A stretch of 30,237 nt of DNA from Sperchopsis tessellata (GCA_033557685.1 JAWQRN010000397.1:1-30237), one strand, 5' to 3'; shown: positions 10,651 through 20,619, numbered from the stretch's first letter. The notes: generated from the sequence alone by a model not told the origin. Program-made: numbers and translations.

Positions 10651-11290
10651 GTAGTTGACAGAAAAATTTGCAACTCTGTTACTAGCTAACGCTCTATCCT
10701 ATCTTTCAGTAAAAAAGAGAAAAAGAGAAAAAAACATTGTTGCTGAACTTGATCACGGGATAAATAAATCCTCTTTTATTTTGGAAGCCCAATTGGGGTG
10801 GGCTGCATATAGAAATCTAGAACATATTTTTAAATCAACATCTAAAAAATAGAGCATATGACCAATGTGTCCTACCAACAATGACGTACGGCTGAGAAGC
10901 ATGGATACTAGCAGATACAACGGTATATAAATTAAAAGTTGCACAAAGATTCATGCTTGGCATTTCGCTCCGAGACCGAAAACAAAATACCTGGATAAGA
11001 GATCGGATCAAGGTAACAGATATTGCCAGCAGAGTAGCTAAATTAAAATGGCAATGGACGGGGCATATCATGAGGTGTATGGACAACCGCTGGAGCAGGA
11101 AACTTGTGGATTAGAGACCAAGAACAGGGACAAGAAACACCGACAGGCTAAAAACACGTTGAGTAGACAATCTAACGAAAGGGGCTAGTAAGTAGTTGAT
11201 TAAAGAGAAGCAATCTAGGGAAGCCTAGAGATACACGGGGAAAGTATATGTCCAATATTGGATAAGTAGAGGCTGAATATGATGATGAGT
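10650..11290 (+). pseudogene. RTE-type LINE, 3' end of the endonuclease/RT ORF
   Basis: The plus strand gives LGWAAYRNLEHIFKS (10790-10840, the 'AWAAF.KL...' block), then in a shifted frame NRAYDQCVLPTMTYG (10848-10892), followed by YKLKVAQRFMLGISLRDR, KVTDIASRVAKLKWQWTGHI (11010-11070), a WSRKL...RPRTGTRNT block and VQYWISRG then stop (about 11276). This is the classic C-terminal region of RTE-clade 'endonuclease-reverse transcriptase' proteins. Several TGA/TAG codons interrupt it. The tail GATGATGAGT just after the stop is the short repeat tail normal for RTE elements. The catalytic domain is missing, which indicates 5' truncation. Confidence 0.85.
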
Positions 11291-11292
11291 AA

Positions 11293-11705
11293 TTAAAGAT
11301 GCTATCACAAATATTTCCACAGCCTGGACGGAAGTTAAAAGTGAAACTACTAAAAATATATTGCCCGTTGATTTTATGATCGTTGAAAATCATTTGAAAG
11401 TGGAAGGCTCAAACAGCGTAGGAATTAGCCCTGATATTTTAAAGTCCATTCAAGATATTGACTGGTGCGAAAATGAGAAAAAGATGAATGAGTGGTTAAA
11501 TATAGATAAAAATGAATCCAAATACCTAAAAATGACTAACAATGACTTAATCTGAGGTGCGAAATAACCGACTCCGATGGTAGAATCTCCTTTCTATGAG
11601 GATGATGACGAGGAACTACACCCAGTTTGCAAAATAATTTATAATGTAGCCCTAGCAGTTGTAGAAACATTACTAAAACTCGTGAAAAGTCAAGATAATG
11701 TTTGA
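11293..11705 (+). pseudogene. Pogo/Tigger-type DDE transposase, C-terminal fragment
   Basis: Starting directly after the RTE tail, one frame reads IKDAITNISTAWTEVKSETT, the usual 'W..V...T..N.W' block after the DDE core. It continues through VDFMIVENHLKVEG and DIDWCENEKKMNEWLNID, then past two stops in the same frame YEDDDEELHP and VALAVVETLLKLVKSQDNV followed by a stop at 11703. The acidic patch followed by a helix of the 'AL..LE..L.Y...Q' type is typical of jerky/Tigger transposase C-termini. The catalytic core is absent upstream, where RTE sequence lies instead. It may have been replaced by the LINE insertion. Family assignment is by recall. Confidence 0.6.
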
Positions 11706-11719
11706 TTACGTTGACGAAA

Positions 11720-12194
11720 CAATAAACAAATACGGACTATAAATGTTTATCTTGTGTTTTATTCGTATTGTATGTTTAGTTTTGTATTACATACTACAAT
11801 GTTAAGCGTATGTTTTCATACGGTATTTATGACTTTCATCCAGTAAACACGTACCTAATTTGGATTAACCATGTTTTTCAATTATCCGGACCTTGAATCC
11901 CCAAAGAGACGGCGTTTTACTGTTCAGTAAAAGTTTAATGTGATGCAAAACGAGACGTAACATCGTTAAATAAACATATCAACATGGCTTAAGCAACTCA
12001 ACCTGGAATATTGTTAATAAACCCACACCTCCTTCCAGTACAAAATCTCATGATTTTTCGTTTTTGTTTTTTAGACATTTTATTCATAACGATACGTATC
12101 AAATTGCTACCAAAAAATTAACTCTCGCATATCAATTTTATACCAAAGCCATATGTAGAATACCTAGATTTGTAATTACATACTTAGTTTTTCA
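11720..12194. other. Possible pogo 3' end; otherwise unassigned
   Basis: No gene. AATTATCCGGACCTTG at about 11879-11894 resembles the 'AATTATCCGAAC' terminal motifs of Tigger-like elements and could mark the right end of the transposon whose coding end lies at 11293-11705. No matching left end was seen. Confidence 0.25.
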
Positions 12195-12495
12195 AGGTCA
12201 CAGAGGTTATCTTCAGGATTTCCGAGAGATTACTGCTTATTAGCTATTCCTTTTGCTAACGTTTTGCCCACCATTGCAGAGGAAAGATATGTAGCTCTTA
12301 AAAGTGCTAAGTGTTAACTGTCATATAACTCAAAAACGTGCTAAGTATAGGCTGTCTGTGACTAGTGAATACCTAGCACTTTTAAGAGCTACATGTCTTG
12401 ATAATGCCCCCGAAAATGGCAAACGAAACATCGACACAAACAAAAACCAACACATGGCTATCTCCCGGAAACCCTGAAGATGAATAACTTATTGT
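12195..12495. repeat. Fold-back MITE next to the splice donor of LRR gene 1
   Basis: The two halves are inverted copies. TTATCTTCAGGATTTCCGAG (12207-12226) faces CCCGGAAACCCTGAAGATGA (12464-12483), and ATGTAGCTCTTAAAAGTGCT (12289-12308) faces AGCACTTTTAAGAGCTACAT (12375-12394). Arms are about 140 bp and the loop is short, so the transcribed RNA would form a long hairpin. The right end lies about 25 bp from the GT donor at 12517. There is no coding capacity. Confidence 0.8.
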
Positions 12496-12517
12496 TATAT
12501 TTGATATAACGTCTTAC

Positions 12518-12863
12518 CTGTTAAACTAGGAACATTCCTGAAAGCTCCAGGTTTTATAGCATCAATTTTACAGTTCACAAAGTTCACCTCATACAATCGT
12601 ATCATATTTCTAACCGTATCCTTTTTAATATAAGGAATATTCTGATTCATAGCATACACTTTAACTATAGTTTCACCATTAAACAAAGGCCTTTCAATGC
12701 ATCCATTAATAGTCATATTAAAAGGCTGTCCTTTTCTAGGAAACAGTATCAAACGAGTATTTTTGAACGTATTACATGAACAGCCACATTCTCCAAAAAT
12801 CAAAATAAAAGTCACTGTAAATGTCCACTTCACTACGTAACGAAACATTTCACCGCCCAACAT
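12518..12863 (-). CDS. LRR gene 1, first coding exon: signal peptide and N-terminal region
   Basis: This exon encodes 115 residues plus one base, ending at ACAG|GTAAGAC. The first ATG is at 12863 and a second at 12848 (MFRYVVKW). Either places the hydrophobic run FTVTFILIFG as a signal peptide, with cleavage likely in the following GECGCSC. The mature start CNTFKNT is shared with the paralogue (CQTFKNT). A conserved cysteine in INGC comes next. The repeat starts at about residue 90 with LYEVNFVNCKIDAIKPGAF, and the exon ends inside that LRR at PSLT. It joins the exon at 6091-6836 in phase 1. No stop or frameshift is present. No clear TATA box was found upstream. Function beyond a secreted LRR protein is not shown by the sequence. 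Confidence 0.8.
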
Positions 12864-13840
12864 AAACCTCTGTACACCGAAGCACTGTTGTTTCGTCTCA
12901 AGGAAATTTAGATTGTGCGTGCAATGGACGGTTTAGTGGGGAATCGGACGGGGAAATTCTCAAGAGTTTAAACGGGTTTAGCAGTTATAGCACGTATTGC
13001 AAAAAGCGATTTTGCATTAATATATTATTCGTCTTCGTGAGTACCATTAAAATTCTTCGTACAGTAAACCAATACAAAGGCGCGGTTTTGCCGTACTAGA
13101 AAATGCAAACACGTTAAATCACAGCTGATCTGAAGGCTGTGGCTGTTTACATCTTAGTCTTATTTTATCCAGGTGTTTATTATATCTACACATAGTTTAC
13201 ATTCATAACTGCGGCTTGTTTTATTCGTTAGAAAAATGGACGTAGTCATGTTTAAAAAATGCATACTTCATATCAGTTCTTATTTACTCAGATGCATTTT
13301 TGATATTGATGTGTAAAACGTATATTTACAATTCAGCATTTGTTTATGCAAATAATTGATATTGTATGCATTTGCAAAAATATTAAATCAGTTGATAACC
13401 CATAAGTTCAAATAAGATAGTATTCGTCTAATGCAATATAGACTATTTTATTTGCATGGCGCCAAATATAAATTATAATGCAGTTCAAGTTTATCTGTGG
13501 ATGAACTCAGTCGAGGTCGATAAGACGTTTCAGGTTATACAAAATAGTAGAAAACAAGCATTTGAATATTAGTCTAGTCAAATAAACAAATACTTCCTAG
13601 CCATGAAATATAATCCATATAACATTAAGAATACTTTATGTTTGTACAAGCTGATTAATTATGTTTTGACACCCCAACCCTTAACTCTTTTGTTAGAAGA
13701 GCTATAAAAAAGTTAAATACAAAATTTGTGGTGTTTCACCTATATTTTTTTCAATTGGCGTTTAAAAGACCCCTAGGGGCGCTAGTATCTAATCCAAGAT
13801 GGCCGTCCAATGGTGGATAGATTGCATTGTTTACATTGCT
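12864..13840. other. 5' flank of LRR gene 1
   Basis: This holds the 5' UTR and presumably the promoter of the minus-strand LRR gene. I saw no convincing TATA/Inr pair and no coding fragment or repeat. Confidence 0.35.
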
Positions 13841-13846
13841 TGATAG

Positions 13847-14120
13847 GTGTTTTGCTGTGATAAAATGTTTAAATTTAATCCATTTCCCATAATGTTTGAG
13901 CCAGCGGTTAATATCGTTGATATTATGGATTATGTGGGGGATTACAAGAGACCATTTGTTGAGGGATCGGCAATTTTCAAGGCAAATCACCTGATCGAAT
14001 ATGGCGTGAAAGGAAGGACGGATGGCGAAATCCATATATTTTCATTGTGTCGCATTTGGATCAGAGGCCTCATGAAATAAATGTTAAATTATTCTCCAGC
14101 AGTTAGATTCACCTCCTGTA
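13847..14120 (+). pseudogene. N-terminal fragment of an unnamed, probably TE-encoded protein
   Basis: The ATG at 13865 (MFKFNPFPIMFEP) opens IVDIMDYVGDYKRPFVEG, then FKANHLIEYGVKGRTDGEI and IFSLC. A one-frame change then gives SHLDQRPHEINVKLFSSS before a stop near 14105. The pattern '..Y.....PFVEG..I..A.HI..G......I.....CLQTS.L...PHEI' is one I recall at the start of large repetitive insect proteins with SWIM/YqaJ-like parts. This recall is uncertain. The frame has no stops for about 70 codons and then breaks, so it is likely a truncated relic. No partner domain follows. Confidence 0.35.
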
Positions 14121-14410
14121 AAGTTACTGACTTAAATATGATGACGATGATACTACCTATTGAAAACTACAGTACGTAGGCAACTTCAGTAGGAATTTGT
14201 CTTCCTTTTAGCAAATTGTATTTTGTGTAGGCATGCAGTAAAAAATTATCTAGGTAGATACTAAGCATATCAATAAATATTTCCTATATTCAAATCAAAA
14301 GATGTTATAGGTTATGATACAAATAGGTGTAGATTTCTTGACTTATTATATGTCTAGTGTAAAAATAGTACAGATATTGAATAATACACTTATAAAAATA
14401 AAATAAAATC
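14121..14410. other. Unassigned AT-rich spacer
   Basis: No coding block or repeat recognised. Confidence 0.3.
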
Positions 14411-14610
14411 ATCAGGTTTGAAATGTTCTCCACACACGACCATTGTTTTTCTTCCCAATTTTCAACACATGTAACCATACTTTTAGTCTGGCTTCTACAA
14501 GAACTATTGTTTATTTTTCTGTCGTCCCATTTATTACGAAATGCACGCTAAACGGATCTAGCAACTGAAACCTATCCACCATCGGAGGGTTGCACTTCTG
14601 CTCACCAGAG
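14410..14610 (-). pseudogene. Possible THAP zinc-finger relic
   Basis: On the minus strand WLHVLKIGKKNNGR (about 14485-14445) is followed, after a one-base shift, by VCGEHFKPDDFIL (about 14442-14405). This is the 'W......... R VC..HF.p.df' end of a THAP DNA-binding domain, which P-element-type transposases and host regulators carry. The N-terminal C..C part is not readable, so this is at best a broken fragment. Confidence 0.35.
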
Positions 14611-15015
14611 GTCAGCCATTTTGATTTTTTTAAAAAGTCCGTTCTGTATATATTTTCATTTTCATTTAGATCCTCTTTTTATAATTTAAAATATGTAAAA
14701 GTTGATAGATCTAGCTGTAATAGTTTTTGACTAATATTGGACCTTAAAAATGCCCTAAATATGCATTATTTTAAAGCTTATTGTTGACCGAAGTGCAGTA
14801 GGCTTTGACTACGATAACATGTTTTTTTATTACCATTGTTGTTTTTCTGATATTTTCTATTATTATTTCATCAAAACGTTTTTTATAGAAGCCAAAAAGA
14901 TTGAAATACTTTCCCTTTATTTAAAAAACAAAACACTTTCGAATACTTATAGAAATTTGAGATGTACTAACAGTCTTAAAAGAAAAATACAAACTGCATG
15001 AGGGTTTATAAACTA
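14611..15015. other. Unassigned AT-rich spacer
   Basis: Nothing recognisable. A 60-codon open frame at 14819-15001 has biased composition and no family resemblance. Confidence 0.3.
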
Positions 15016-15019
15016 TAAA

Positions 15020-15775
15020 CATTATTCAAAATGGCTACCATTATTTAAAATACAAAATTCATATATTTTTCTAAAATTGTGTAGGCAGTTTGAAACAGCT
15101 TTATTGTTGACCCGGTTTAATTCATAAATTCCTCCCCTAATCTTATTTTTAATAGTTTTAACAATCAAATTAAAATTATTATTAACTTTGTTATATCGGG
15201 GAAGTTTGGTGGCCACGAAATGGGTCCGCCATTACCAATCCAAACGTCATATTGACTATTTAAATGCTGCCGAACGTCCAAAATATTATGTGATGAAGCT
15301 CCTCAGCAGAAAATTGTTGATCCAAAAGCTGTCCTACTTCTGGAAGAATCATTTCTACATACGTTTCCCGTATTAACTTATAATAAAATAATATAGGCCC
15401 TACAATTTTGTTTAGGAAAATACCTCACCAAACTTTAATAGAATTTATACCGGACTTTTTAACTGGAACAACTGTTTTTTTTTTTTCGTTCTTGTTCACC
15501 CACTAACAACAATTTTTTCTGTTAAAATCCCTGCTGTAGAAAATGACGATTAATCTGGCCATAGGATGTATTTGAACAAATTAGGATTTTCGTCCAGTCT
15601 TTGGAGCATTTGCTCGAAAAATTCCAATCTTTTCCGCTTTTGATCTTCTGTAAGCTCCTGAACCGGTAATAACTTGTAAGGCCTATATTCATGCTTTCTA
15701 ATGTTCTTTAAATTTTTGAATAACTTTTTTGAGTTTCACGTGATGCAGCACGTAAACTAATTTCAGCATTTTCTA
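15020..15775 (-). pseudogene. Mariner-like transposase relic
   Basis: Minus-strand blocks, N to C: SLRAASRETQ (about 15750), NIRKHEYRPYKLLPVQELTE (15715-15650), KRKRLEFFEQMLQRLDENPN, FKYILWPD followed by a stop (the 'SDEA' catalytic region; D kept, E replaced by TAA, about 15560), VPVKKSGINSIKVW (about 15450), GPILFYYKLIRETYVEMILP, DVWIGNGGPISWPP (about 15255-15215) and a degraded PDIT, then FRKIYEFCILNNGSHFE (15075-15022), the usual C-terminal 'C....GGHFE'. The order is complete from the second half of the HTH region to the C-terminus. The 5' end runs into the fold-back element at 15766, which probably inserted into it. Inactive through stops and frameshifts. Confidence 0.8.
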
Positions 15776-16393
15776 ATACAAATTATTTACATTACAAGTT
15801 TTTGGATGAGCTTTCGACCGATATTTTTCTGCCATCATCATATCGGTTAGTCAGAGACATAGCAAGCAAATGACTGAAATTAGGTCAAGTGATGGACTAT
15901 TCTCTACTACTTTACACTGCCTGTTGATTGGTGAGTCTTGTATAAGAGAGCGTTGTGATTGGCGCATTCGATTTTTGGGGGCGTGTCCTATTGGCGTTGT
16001 GCATTTTTACGACTGAAACTCTGTTTACCAATGACGTCGGAGGTAAACCCAAACCATAATTTCTGTAGAAATAAGGAGGGGGACGCATTATTTGAACAAA
16101 CAGGATGATGGATTCCGTTTACCTCCCACGTGGAAGCCAGTCTTTAATAAACGAAAAAATGCCCGATGCCAGTAGGACACGCCTTCAAAAACCGAATGCG
16201 CCAATAACAACGTGTTTTTACACAAAACTCACCAATCACAATGCAGTGTAAAGTAGCAGATAATAATCCATCACTTGACCTAATTTCAGTTATTCGCTCG
16301 CTATGTCACTACCGATCTGATGATAGTCGAAGGATATCGGTCGAATGTTCATCCAAAAACTTGACCACGCAATTAATTTGTATTATAAAATGC
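15766..16393. mobile_element. Complete fold-back element with about 290-bp inverted arms
   Basis: The left end GCATTTTCTAATACAAATTA (15766-15785) matches the reverse complement of the right end (TTGTATTATAAAATGC, to 16393). The arms go on to match through AAGTTTTTGGATGA, CGACCGATAT, ACATAGCRAGCRAATRACTG, AAATTAGGTCAAGTGATGGA, ACTTTACACTGC, TTATTGGCGCATTCG and GGCGTGTCCTA, up to GGAGGTAAAC near 16065. Only a loop of roughly 40-50 bp is unpaired. It has no coding capacity, so it depends on a trans-acting transposase. A split second copy lies at 215-285 and 1014-1115, so this is a dispersed family. Superfamily is not assigned and target duplications are not clear. Confidence 0.85.
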
Positions 16394-16519
16394 CGATAAC
16401 AGTCCACCCTCAGTAAAGCAGCGCGACAACTTAATGCTTCATTCCCTCAAAATTCCTGACACAATAAAACCGCGAACACCATTATCCGTATGCCGGTTAC
16501 CCCCAGTAAAAGCAGCTAT

Positions 16520-18445
16520 TGGGATTAGCATAAGAAAGTGGAGGGAGCTAAGAATCTTAAAAGTATAAACAATATTAAAAGTGCACCTACAACTGCTGGG
16601 ACATTACCCAGCAAAGTTGACATGTGACTAATAATAGAAGACATAATGGAGTTGGTTTTATTGGTCACAAAATACTAAGAAACCAAATAATTTGAGAGCA
16701 TATCTAACAGAGTAGCAAAATTAGGAATTAAGAACTCTAGGCAGTATAAACTCCATATTCTACAAACATATGCCCCAAAAATCAGCTAGTCAGGCGAGAC
16801 GGTCGAAGCATTCTATGACGAGGGGTCAGGTCTTCATGAGAAATTATGTGTACAACTTAAGATCATTGGAGATTTTAATGTAAACGTGGGAGAAAACATA
16901 ACCTATAGATTAGGCTGTATATTCGGCTTTGAAAGAGGAAATTAAGAGTCTCTATATAGCAAATATCATAGTTGGTATGAGCAGATGAAACAAATCAACC
17001 TAGTAAAGCCCTAACACGTGGAACAAGACTGATGTACTCACTTATGAGAAAGCCATCATACAAGACTAACCATTTTTATACCGTTTTGATACTGGCAGTG
17101 ACCCCCGTTTGATTAGATGAAAATATATATAAATGTAAAATTAGAGAGATTGAAATAAACTAACAGCTTCTACAAAATATTAACTTGAACTACCTTAAAT
17201 CTACTTAAAAAGTATTTCAATTAGAGCTTAAGAACAGATTGTGTTTCATATAATAACAGATATGACCGTAGTTTTAGGTGGAACTGTCAATAATAAAAAT
17301 AGTCGAAATATAGAGGATGCGGGAATTTCAAAGACCATAAAAAAAAGAAAATAAAGCAACCTATAAAAACACACTCAGGGTAGGGATAGTAGCATAAGAG
17401 ATACAAGCAGGGAAACGGGGAGCAAGTTGATTTTAGTTAGGATATCCTTGAAGTGATTAGAAAGTTTTAGCCCAGAACTATGTCGGGAAAATGGGATTAT
17501 GGTTGGCATACTAAAAATTACTGGAAATAAGATATCTATATAGTTCTGGCAAAACTCTATAAGTCATGCATACAAATAAAATAGATACCAACGTCTTGGA
17601 ACAATGCAACAATCTGCAATAAAAGAAATAAAGAATACCTGAAAAATTTACGTTCCAACCAATTTCGCATCTATGGCAAATAAAATTAAATTAAAAAGTC
17701 ACAACAAGCGTTGTTCAGTGCAGCTTTGGAGATTTATTCCGGGAAGTAGATTTGGAATGAAAGGGCATAAAAGTGAATGGAGAATATTTTAACCATTTGA
17801 GATTTCCAATCGGTGACATGCTATTTACATACACTAACTAGGTCCTTTAACAAAAAAATATTGATCTGGATTCTTAAAGTAAAGATGTTAGGATGAATCA
17901 TAGTAAAACGAAATTATTGACCATATATGAGTGATCTCATAACGATAGATGTAGATATTTATATTTATTTAGAGATAACGCTAAGCGACTGTGGTAGCTT
18001 GCATGGAGTACAACTGGTCCTGTATGCAACATATTTAAGTCGCAGACGCCTGTGTATTTGAAGCGTGGGATCTTCGATCAATGTGTTTTATCTGTGATAA
18101 TGTATACTAGTGTTCCATATACAGAAACTTCTAACAACACAAATAAGTATTGAGAGATGCATGATGGATTTGAGCATAAGTGATAGAAGACGCTGTGCAG
18201 GGATAAGAAGTCAGAAGACTAAAGTCAGGGATGTCACGGGGACATTGAATATGCAAAAGGTAATCTTAGAAAACGATCAGATCATCGATGGGCAAAGTAT
18301 GTAACCTTGTGGGAGCCTAGAGACAACGTAAAGTCAAGACGAAAACACAATGTCAAGTGGGATAAATAGTTCAGAAGTTGTTTGGAAGTCAAGGAGAGGA
18401 CTCACATCCGTAGTGAGTGGAATCTATTGCGATTAGGTAATTTTT
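16520..18445 (+). pseudogene. RTE-type LINE, long degenerate copy (endonuclease, RT, C-term)
   Basis: The plus strand reads through an almost complete RTE ORF with many stops. Endonuclease: SNRVAKLGIK (about 16707), QYKLHILQTYAP (16741-16775), ETVEAFYDEGSGLH, LKIIGDFNVNVGENITYRLG (16857-16915). RFDTGSD (about 17080) is the end of the nuclease domain. Linker: INLNYLKSTQKVFQLELKNR with frame changes. RT: QQALFSAALEIYSG (about 17705-17745); NGEYF and NHLRF (about 17785-17805), after which the FADD box is destroyed; MNHSKTK (about 17893). C-terminus: ISDRRRCAGIRSQKTKVRDV (18175-18235), an AKYVTLWEPRDNVKSRRKH block and RTHIRSEWN (about 18400-18425). Some RT fingers are deleted. Dead copy; the 3' end is not clearly marked. 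Confidence 0.8.
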
Positions 18446-19080
18446 ATTTGAAAATTCAAGAAATCGATTTTTCTCATGGGTTAAAGTTTCAGAAGCCATC
18501 CAAAATTGAACTTATGTATAATAAATGGAGGGTTATAAGGGTAATAATAATTTTGGTGAGAAATTTTACTAGTTTCAAATGTCAATATGTTATTTTTTAC
18601 GGCAAAATCTGTAAGTGCCTCTCTGTGAAAACTTCAAAAGGCAATATCCATTTTATTTTAAAATGTGAATATAGTTTATTTGATCAGTCTTTCGGAAACA
18701 ACGACTTAGTTTGAGAGTTTAACTGCCATTACATGTGAACAGCTTTATTTCAATTTGAGGGATTTAAAACAATTTTAAAGGTCATTTACCCTGGAAACAC
18801 CGGAACTATTCCGAGGGAATTGTACCACAGTAAACTGCAGGAGAGGCCTCCACCGAGTACTCTTCCACGAAAGTTTGTTATCTCTACTGCCACATTTAAA
18901 TTAACTGGCCGTGTTCAAAGTCAGAAAAGTTGAGTGCGGAAATTTTACAAGACGTATATTTTAAGTGTACTAAAACGCTTAAATTTGTACATGACTCATT
19001 TGAACTAGGAACGAGGACTATAAAGGTACTAGATAAAGTTTCAAAAAGAGCCTAATTGCCTAATAATTATTAAAGAAAAT
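18446..19080. other. Unassigned sequence between the RTE and PLE relics
   Basis: A 110-codon open frame (18382-18714) begins in the RTE tail and continues without similarity to anything I recognise. No repeat structure was seen. Confidence 0.3.
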
Positions 19081-19084
19081 AATG

Positions 19085-19880
19085 AATTCTATCTGAAAGT
19101 TGTTTCTGGCTGGAAACCGTGTAGGGGCTCTGATACATACCGACGTTTCGTCCACTGTTGCAAGGGATATTTTCAAGGCTAGTGATGTTGCTTCAAGGAA
19201 TGAAGTCAATGCACTAATACAGACTGGAGTGGGGGATGTGCACTAGGGCTGAACCGTTCCATTCAGTGCCGGAGGAGAGAAACAAGCGAGGGTGATCCTT
19301 CATGCAATGGGAAGTTGAAAACCAGCCACAATGGCTTCTCGAAATTTTCTAGGAAATTAAGAAAGCTCCAGAGCCAAGAATTTAGTATCTTGGAACATAA
19401 TAGTGTGACGTGTTTCATGATGAAGTTCAGCCACGGCTGACTGAATAATATGACCAATACGAGTACAGCGTGTATATCCCTTTAAACGAGTAGCAATCGT
19501 ACACTTAGTTTCTCCGATATAAACCTTACCACACGAACATGGGACCTGGCAAACCTTTGCAACGGGATGACATCTCTTAAAGAAGGGAGAACTTAGGAAA
19601 TCTTTTGTATTGAGGACAATACTGTTTTCACCTGAGGAGTATTTCTGACAGCGGCGGGTGGATTCCTGAATTTTCTTATTGACGGTTTGATATCTGGCAA
19701 ACTGTATCAATTAAATTACAGCATACAACTTGAGAGCTCGCTGTATAAGAGAATTAATCATAACCATTTTCTGAATGGGGTGCAATATATAGATAAACAA
19801 ATTCATAGTATGAAGAAGTGTACCATCTGATCTATGTTTCAACAGTACGTCGAAGAAAGTATACCCGTGGATGATGCTAT
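19085..19880 (-). mobile_element. Penelope-like element, thumb and GIY-YIG endonuclease end
   Basis: On the minus strand, TFFDVLLKHRSDGTLLHT (19862-19808) is the 'FLDVL..RxDG.L.H.VY' step after the RT palm. KMVMINSLIQRALKLY (about 19770-19725) follows. Then comes the endonuclease: PFFKRCHPVAKVCQVPC, CSCGKVYIGETKCTIATRL (about 19540-19485) with the GIY-like VYIG core, and IGHIIQSAVAELHHETRHTI (about 19455-19395), the conserved 'H...SA.AEH....GH' ending. A C-terminal extension can be followed in shifting frames to about 19085 (ALKISLATVDET). The RT palm is missing. It lies head to head with the PLE fragment on the other strand. Confidence 0.85.
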
Positions 19881-19979
19881 TAGCATCATTAGCGACCTAC
19901 TGAGAGGGGGAGGTTCATCTCAAGATATTGCGGTGCTGACGGAGGTTTGTCTGAGGTCCACATATTTCTGATTTAGGGA

Positions 19980-20600
19980 CCATTTCTACGTACGAACATA
20001 TGGAGATACTATGGGTTCCTCGTTGTCCCCTGCTGTTGCTAATATTTTTATGGAAGCATTTGAGCCATTAACATTATCGCCCTCCGATATAAAGCCCAAA
20101 TTTTGGTTCCGTTACGTGGATGCCACGTTTGTTATATGGTCGTTGAAACGAGAGGCTCTGGATACCTTCTTACATCACATACATTCCAAACGTCCCTAAA
20201 TTTATTTATGTTCTTGCTTATATGTATTTTTGAAACTCAGATCAGATGGTACAATTCATCATTCTGTTTCTCATAAGCCTACCCATACGAATATGTACTT
20301 TTCGCATTACATATATTGTCACATCATCACCCTGGTAAAAAAGTGTCTGTGATTAATTATCTCACATAGTGAGGTTTCAAGGTGTGTGAGACAACTCTAC
20401 TTTCCCATGAGTTACTTATAGTCACCAATGAGCTTTTATCCTATGGATATAATTTGTTATATATTAAGCAGTCAAGAAGACGTTTCAAGAATACACTCAT
20501 TGCTGTCAAAAATACTCATATAGTGAAAGCAACAGCTTATCTACCATACGTCAAGTATTCGACTTCCCGCAATTATTAGAGCTTCTACGCTGTTTCCACT
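19980..20600 (+). mobile_element. Penelope-like element, RT palm to connection region
   Basis: The plus strand reads TYGDTMGSSLSPAVANIFME (19993-20052), the classic 'GSPLSPVVANIFME' RT motif. FWFRYVDATFVIW (20101-20140) follows, with the catalytic YVDD changed to YVDA. After a shift come LRSDGTIHHSVSHKPTHT (about 20235-20290), the 'YRKPTHTD' motif, and SRRRFKNTLIAVK with ATAYLPYVK (20470-20560), the 'FLPYVKG' step before the endonuclease. The endonuclease domain itself does not follow. This copy overlaps in content with the minus-strand fragment at 19085-19880 (both contain the 'RSDGT' block), so they are two insertions and not one inverted copy. Confidence 0.85.
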
Positions 20601-20619
20601 GGGTAACAGCATTCATATA

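Larger units (their letters stand above)
6837..12517 (-). other. Large intron of LRR gene 1, filled with mobile elements
   Basis: The donor is ACAG|GTAAGAC (GT at 12517-12516) and the acceptor is T-rich ...TTTTAG (6840-6837). Both match consensus and the phase agrees. The 5.7 kb between holds a PLE with inverted termini, a second PLE on the minus strand, an RTE LINE 3' end, a pogo-type transposase end and a fold-back MITE. The paralogue at 25790-26955 has no intron at this position. Confidence 0.75.

Noticed and set aside
19085..20600. Single PLE copy with a twin-priming inversion
   Set aside because: Both halves contain the same RSDGT segment, so they cannot be two parts of one template without overlap. 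Two insertions is simpler.
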